The notes under the pieces: generated by a model
The model's input: only the letters and a program-made list of their open reading frames with translations
What the model was told of the DNA's origin: nothing
Database searches by the model: none
NCBI GenBank assembly: GCA_049302575.1
Contig: JBAQMG010000096.1
Coordinates: forward strand, 1-8,026
Direction of reading: 5' to 3'
DNA length: 8,026 nt
Source of the DNA: JBAQMG01 sp049302575
Lineage (GTDB): Bacteria; Bacillota; Desulfitobacteriia; Desulfitobacteriales; Desulfitobacteriaceae
Position numbers and translations under genes: made by a program
In this document: piece by piece, positions 5,268 to 8,026 of the stretch
Position numbering within the stretch: position 1 is the stretch's first letter
Layout of the letters: every line of letters starts with the position of its first letter

Positions 5268-6890
5268 TTACTCAACGGTTGCATTTTTAAAGTCAATAAA
5301 ACCAAGCGGTGATAAAGAGACTCCTTTAATATTATCTTTAATCACATAGTTATGAACGTCAAAGTAAATTGGCATTACTGGCATTTCAGTCATCAAAGCC
5401 TCTTCCGCATCGTGCATTGCCTGCATCCGAACCTTTTGGTCTCCCGATTTTTTAGCTGTGTCAATCGCCTTATCATAATCCGCATTTGACCAACCGGTTT
5501 GATTATTACCACCTTTGGTTACGAATAAATCCAAAAAGGTCATGGGGTCAACATAATCGCCGACAAAACCAGATCGAGCAACATCATATTGGAGATTTTG
5601 TGCAGAATTTTGATATACCTGTGATTCTTGTCCAACTAATTTAACCTTTATTCCTAACTTCTTTGACCACATATCCTGAATCGCTTGAGCAGGTATTTGT
5701 TGAGAGCCGTTAGTATTATATAAGATGCTTATTTCAGGGAAATTCTTACCATCGGGGTAACCAGCTTCTGCCAGTAATTGTTTGGCCTTGGCAATATCTT
5801 CTTTATAATAGTCTCCCCCTACGTTTCGGAAAATCTTTCCGGCTTCAGCATCTGGAATTCCACCAGGGACAAAGGCGAAGGCAGGAGTTTCACCACCTTT
5901 AAAGACATTCTCAACAAGAGACTTACGATCAATTGTCATGGAAAGAGCTTGGCGAACCTTAGGATTGTCAAAGGGCTTCTTCGTAACATTGAAAATATAA
6001 TAGTAGTTTCCAATGTACGGTTCTGATTTAAGTATCTTAGCATTACGCAAGCGCTCAATATCAGAAATAGGAACATTGTCCGTGCCATCTAATTGTCCTG
6101 CCTCAAAAGCAGTTAAAGCAGCCTTACCATCTTCGACTAGGTTAAAGGTTAACACAGTAAGTTTTACAGCATTAGCATCCCAGTAATTAGGATTATTTAC
6201 AAGAACCATTTTGTCATTGTGGCTCCAAGTTTGCATTTTGAAAGGTCCATTTGAGACAAAGGTCTCAGATTTAAGATTCCAACCTTTGTTGGTTTCTGCA
6301 TTTTTCTTGTTTACGGGGAAATAGGTCGGAAAAGCCAGCAGTGACTTAAAGTAGAGTGTTGGGTTTTCCAAGGTTATTTCCAGAGTCTTTGGATCAACAA
6401 CTTTTATTCCTACATCTTCAGCTTTAGCCTTTTTACCATTATAGGCTTCACCATTCTTAATATAGAACAATTGATAAGCATACTCGGCAGCTGCAACAGG
6501 GTCTAAAGCATGCATCCAGGCAAACTTGAAATCCTCAGCGGTTACAGGATCGCCGTTATTCCACTTCGTATCTTTAAGTTTAATGGTATATTGCATACCA
6601 TCTGGGGAAACTGTAATACTGTCTGCAATGGCGTTTTGTGGGATATTATCTTTATCTAAACGCATTAATCCTTCGAACAAGGCCAATTCCATAATGGCCT
6701 CAGGAATACCGTTGGACATTTGCGGATCAAGTGTCTTGGGCTCTGCACCAGGATTCCAACTCATTTTCATTTCTTTTGGCGTTGTCGTCGTTCCTACGTT
6801 AGGAGCAGCCGTACCGCAACCGGTGACTACTAAGCCGAGTACCAGAGCTACAGAAGTAAGCATGACTACCAATTTGTGATTTTCAAACAT
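5268..6890 (-). CDS. oppA: Oligopeptide-binding lipoprotein OppA (SBP family 5)
   Basis: This is the extracellular, lipid-anchored receptor that captures peptides and delivers them to OppBC. An in-frame ATG exists at 6914, but ATG 6890 has the better ribosome binding site (GGAAGGTGG, 6899-6907) and gives a compact signal peptide, so 540 residues are preferred over 548. A hydrophobic segment precedes the lipobox VTGC, with the acylated Cys at residue 25. A Thr/Pro-rich linker follows. Family-5 features include PKTLDPQMSNG (51-61), DGMQYTIKLKDTKWNNGDPV (97-116, peptide-binding core), VSNGPFKMQTW and YYIFNVTKKPFDNPKVRQAL. Length and order fit Gram-positive OppA/DppA proteins. It is the first gene of the operon and is divergent from the ankyrin lipoprotein. 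No convincing promoter was found for it. Some relatives carry signalling peptides, but substrate cannot be read from sequence. Confidence 0.93.
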   Translation of the reverse strand: MFENHKLVVMLTSVALVLGLVVTGCGTAAPNVGTTTTPKEMKMSWNPGAEPKTLDPQMSNGIPEAIMELALFEGLMRLDKDNIPQNAIADSITVSPDGMQYTIKLKDTKWNNGDPVTAEDFKFAWMHALDPVAAAEYAYQLFYIKNGEAYNGKKAKAEDVGIKVVDPKTLEITLENPTLYFKSLLAFPTYFPVNKKNAETNKGWNLKSETFVSNGPFKMQTWSHNDKMVLVNNPNYWDANAVKLTVLTFNLVEDGKAALTAFEAGQLDGTDNVPISDIERLRNAKILKSEPYIGNYYYIFNVTKKPFDNPKVRQALSMTIDRKSLVENVFKGGETPAFAFVPGGIPDAEAGKIFRNVGGDYYKEDIAKAKQLLAEAGYPDGKNFPEISILYNTNGSQQIPAQAIQDMWSKKLGIKVKLVGQESQVYQNSAQNLQYDVARSGFVGDYVDPMTFLDLFVTKGGNNQTGWSNADYDKAIDTAKKSGDQKVRMQAMHDAEEALMTEMPVMPIYFDVHNYVIKDNIKGVSLSPLGFIDFKNATVE

Positions 6891-6898
6891 AGTTATAA

Positions 6899-6907
6899 CC
6901 ACCTTCC
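6899..6907 (-). promoter_or_regulatory. Ribosome binding site favouring the shorter oppA start
   Basis: GGAAGGTGG on the minus strand ends 8 bases before ATG 6890. It is a one-mismatch version of AAGGAGG. The alternative ATG at 6914 has only a distant GGAA before it. Confidence 0.55.
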
Positions 6908-7093
6908 GATTCATTTGTTATGTTTCCAAGTCTTTATTACGAAAGATAATTGGCTAGTTAATTAATTCTCTATCCAAAATTTTTCTCCTGCTTATATCAA
7001 CAAATTCTACTTAACTTATGGATAAGCCTTAATTGTATAGAATTCTCAATTTATATTTAATCTAGAGTTATGTATAATTTGGTGATATGATAT

Positions 7094-7122
7094 TTGAAGG
7101 AATTCGTTATCCCTTGTAGAAT
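7094..7122 (+). promoter_or_regulatory. Candidate sigma-A promoter for the ankyrin lipoprotein gene
   Basis: TTGAAG (7094-7099) and TAGAAT (7117-7122) are separated by exactly 17 bases and match the consensus at 4 of 6 and 5 of 6 positions. The resulting leader would be about 185 bases, which is long, so a closer promoter may exist. Confidence 0.4.
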
Positions 7123-7313
7123 TATTATATACTAAACTAAATATGATGACTGTACGAATTGTTTAGTGCAGTTATGCACAAGATAACTTTTAACTCCTTA
7201 GAAAACCAGGTAAAATAGAGAGGAGGACATATTCAATCTCCTTAGTAGATAACAAACGTTGGTAATTGAATTAAGATCTTTAAAAATTGCGGTTATAGGA
7301 GGGATGATTAAAA

Positions 7314-8026
7314 ATGAGGAAGCCTAATATTTTAACTGTAAGTCTAACTATAGTATTAGTATTCGCTACGGTATTACTCACATCTTGTGCAGTGAGTCCA
7401 GAACAAGCTAGAGGTGAACTTACCAAATTAAATACAAACTATACTAATATTAATGATTTTCTAAACTATACTCAAAAAGACGATCTAGCAGTAGTAACCT
7501 TATTCTTGCAGGCTGGAGCTGACGCTAACTTAACTAATTCAGATAAAGAAACTGCTTTAATGATTGCTGCAGACAAATCATACCCCGAAATTTGCAAATT
7601 GTTATTAGACCAAGGTGCCGATCTAAACGCGCGCGATTCTCAAGACCGAACTGCTTTGGGAATTGCAACTTCCAGAGGAAAAAGCGAAATTGTTAAACTG
7701 CTCCTTGATAGAGGAGCCGATGCTAACTCGAAAAATAAGGGTGTACCCCTATTAGTTACTGCCATTCAACAAGGTAAAGCCGATATTGCTAAAGTACTCC
7801 TTAATAAAGGTGCTGATATTGATGCCAAAGGCTCAGATGCTGACACTCTTTTAACTTTAGCCATCGCAAATAATCAACTTGAAACTGTTAAATTGTTATT
7901 AAAAGCTGGCGTTAATGTCAATGTTAAAGTCGGTAAAAACAATGAAACAGCTTTAACACGTGCCGCTTATCAAGCCGATATAGATATCCTTAAAGAATTG
8001 CTTAATGCAGGAGCTGAAGTCAAGAC
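7314..8026 (+). CDS. Ankyrin-repeat lipoprotein (5' part, continues past right edge)
   Basis: The open frame from ATG 7314 (AGGAGGG at 7297-7303, 10 bases upstream) runs without a stop to the window end, giving 237 residues so far. The N-terminus has MRKPN, a hydrophobic stretch at about 6-22 and the lipobox LTSC with Cys25, so the protein should be exported and lipid-anchored. After a short linker come about five ankyrin repeats. Their turns read QAGADANLTN (66-75), DQGADLNARD (99-108), DRGADANSKN (132-141), NKGADIDAKG (164-173) and KAGVNVNVKV (197-206), with a sixth starting at NAGAEVK (231-237). The 'TALMIAA' and 'TALGIAT' helices (80-86, 113-119) support this, and spacing is 31-33 residues. 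Ankyrin domains bind other proteins, and the partner is unknown. It is divergent from oppA, and no functional link is shown. Confidence 0.88.
   Translation, partial: MRKPNILTVSLTIVLVFATVLLTSCAVSPEQARGELTKLNTNYTNINDFLNYTQKDDLAVVTLFLQAGADANLTNSDKETALMIAADKSYPEICKLLLDQGADLNARDSQDRTALGIATSRGKSEIVKLLLDRGADANSKNKGVPLLVTAIQQGKADIAKVLLNKGADIDAKGSDADTLLTLAIANNQLETVKLLLKAGVNVNVKVGKNNETALTRAAYQADIDILKELLNAGAEVK

Larger units (their letters stand above)
6891..7313. other. Divergent intergenic region between oppA and the ankyrin lipoprotein gene
   Basis: This is 423 bases of AT-rich DNA with no supported gene. It should contain the oppA promoter (minus), but I see only weak -35/-10 pairs, for example TTGATA near 6995-7000 without a good -10. 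A better plus-strand candidate is at 7094-7122. A small palindrome GTGCA-gtta-TGCAC (7166-7179) could be an operator. An AGAGGAGGA at 7217-7225 looks like a ribosome binding site but is followed by no start codon, so it may be chance. The true site for the next gene is AGGAGGG at 7297-7303. Confidence 0.5.

Noticed and set aside
5778..6026. Plus-strand open frame opposite oppA
   Set aside because: It is antisense to a conserved part of OppA and has no coding evidence of its own.
6526..6879. 117-codon plus-strand open frame opposite the oppA 5' half
   Set aside because: It is long but antisense to the signal peptide and peptide-binding core of OppA. It is a shadow of that gene's composition.
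7217..7260. Possible leader peptide behind AGAGGAGGA
   Set aside because: No ATG, GTG or TTG follows at a usable distance, and stops occur soon after, so no peptide is supported.
1..8026. CRISPR array, tRNA, rRNA, toxin-antitoxin or defence system
   Set aside because: No regularly spaced repeats, tRNA or rRNA signatures, or defence-type gene pairs were seen on either strand.

Overview
The window looks like chromosomal DNA of a low-to-moderate GC, spore-forming Firmicute, most likely a clostridial or Peptococcaceae-type organism. The reasons are strong AGGAGG-type ribosome binding sites, an AT-rich background, a Spo0E-like small protein, lipoproteins with Gram-positive-style signal peptides, and a CWB2-type wall-binding motif. 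The exact genus cannot be read from the sequence.

Layout. Positions 1-123 (minus strand) are the 5' end of a group II intron that runs off the left edge. It sits directly behind a rho-independent-type terminator hairpin (about 124-160), the kind of target used by class C introns. A hairpin-rich stretch (161-234) separates this from a 56-residue Spo0E-like gene at 350-520 (minus). A divergent 303-base AT-rich spacer holds a good promoter candidate for each flanking gene and two copies of an 11-bp sequence one base away from a Spo0A box. At 824-1231 (plus) is a small membrane-anchored protein with a partial CWB2 unit. It converges on the following operon through a shared hairpin terminator (1242-1282).

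The centre (1324-6890, minus) is a complete five-gene oligopeptide/dipeptide ABC importer in the order oppA-oppB-oppC-oppD-oppF. A lipoprotein captures peptide outside the cell, two permeases form the channel, and two ATPases drive it. The four downstream genes are tightly packed, with gaps or overlaps of 2, 13 and 4 bases. oppA is set apart by 99 bases containing a perfect 26-bp hairpin that lacks a U-tract. Two start codons are moved here from the longest ORF on ribosome-binding-site evidence (oppD to GTG at 3308, oppA to ATG at 6890).

At the right end, divergent from oppA across a 423-base spacer, is the first 237 codons of an ankyrin-repeat lipoprotein (7314 to beyond 8026). It is cut by the window edge. 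I found no evidence for a new multi-gene system. The less ordinary items are the terminator-linked intron end, the long oppA/oppB hairpin, the Spo0A-box-like repeats and the two small surface proteins.
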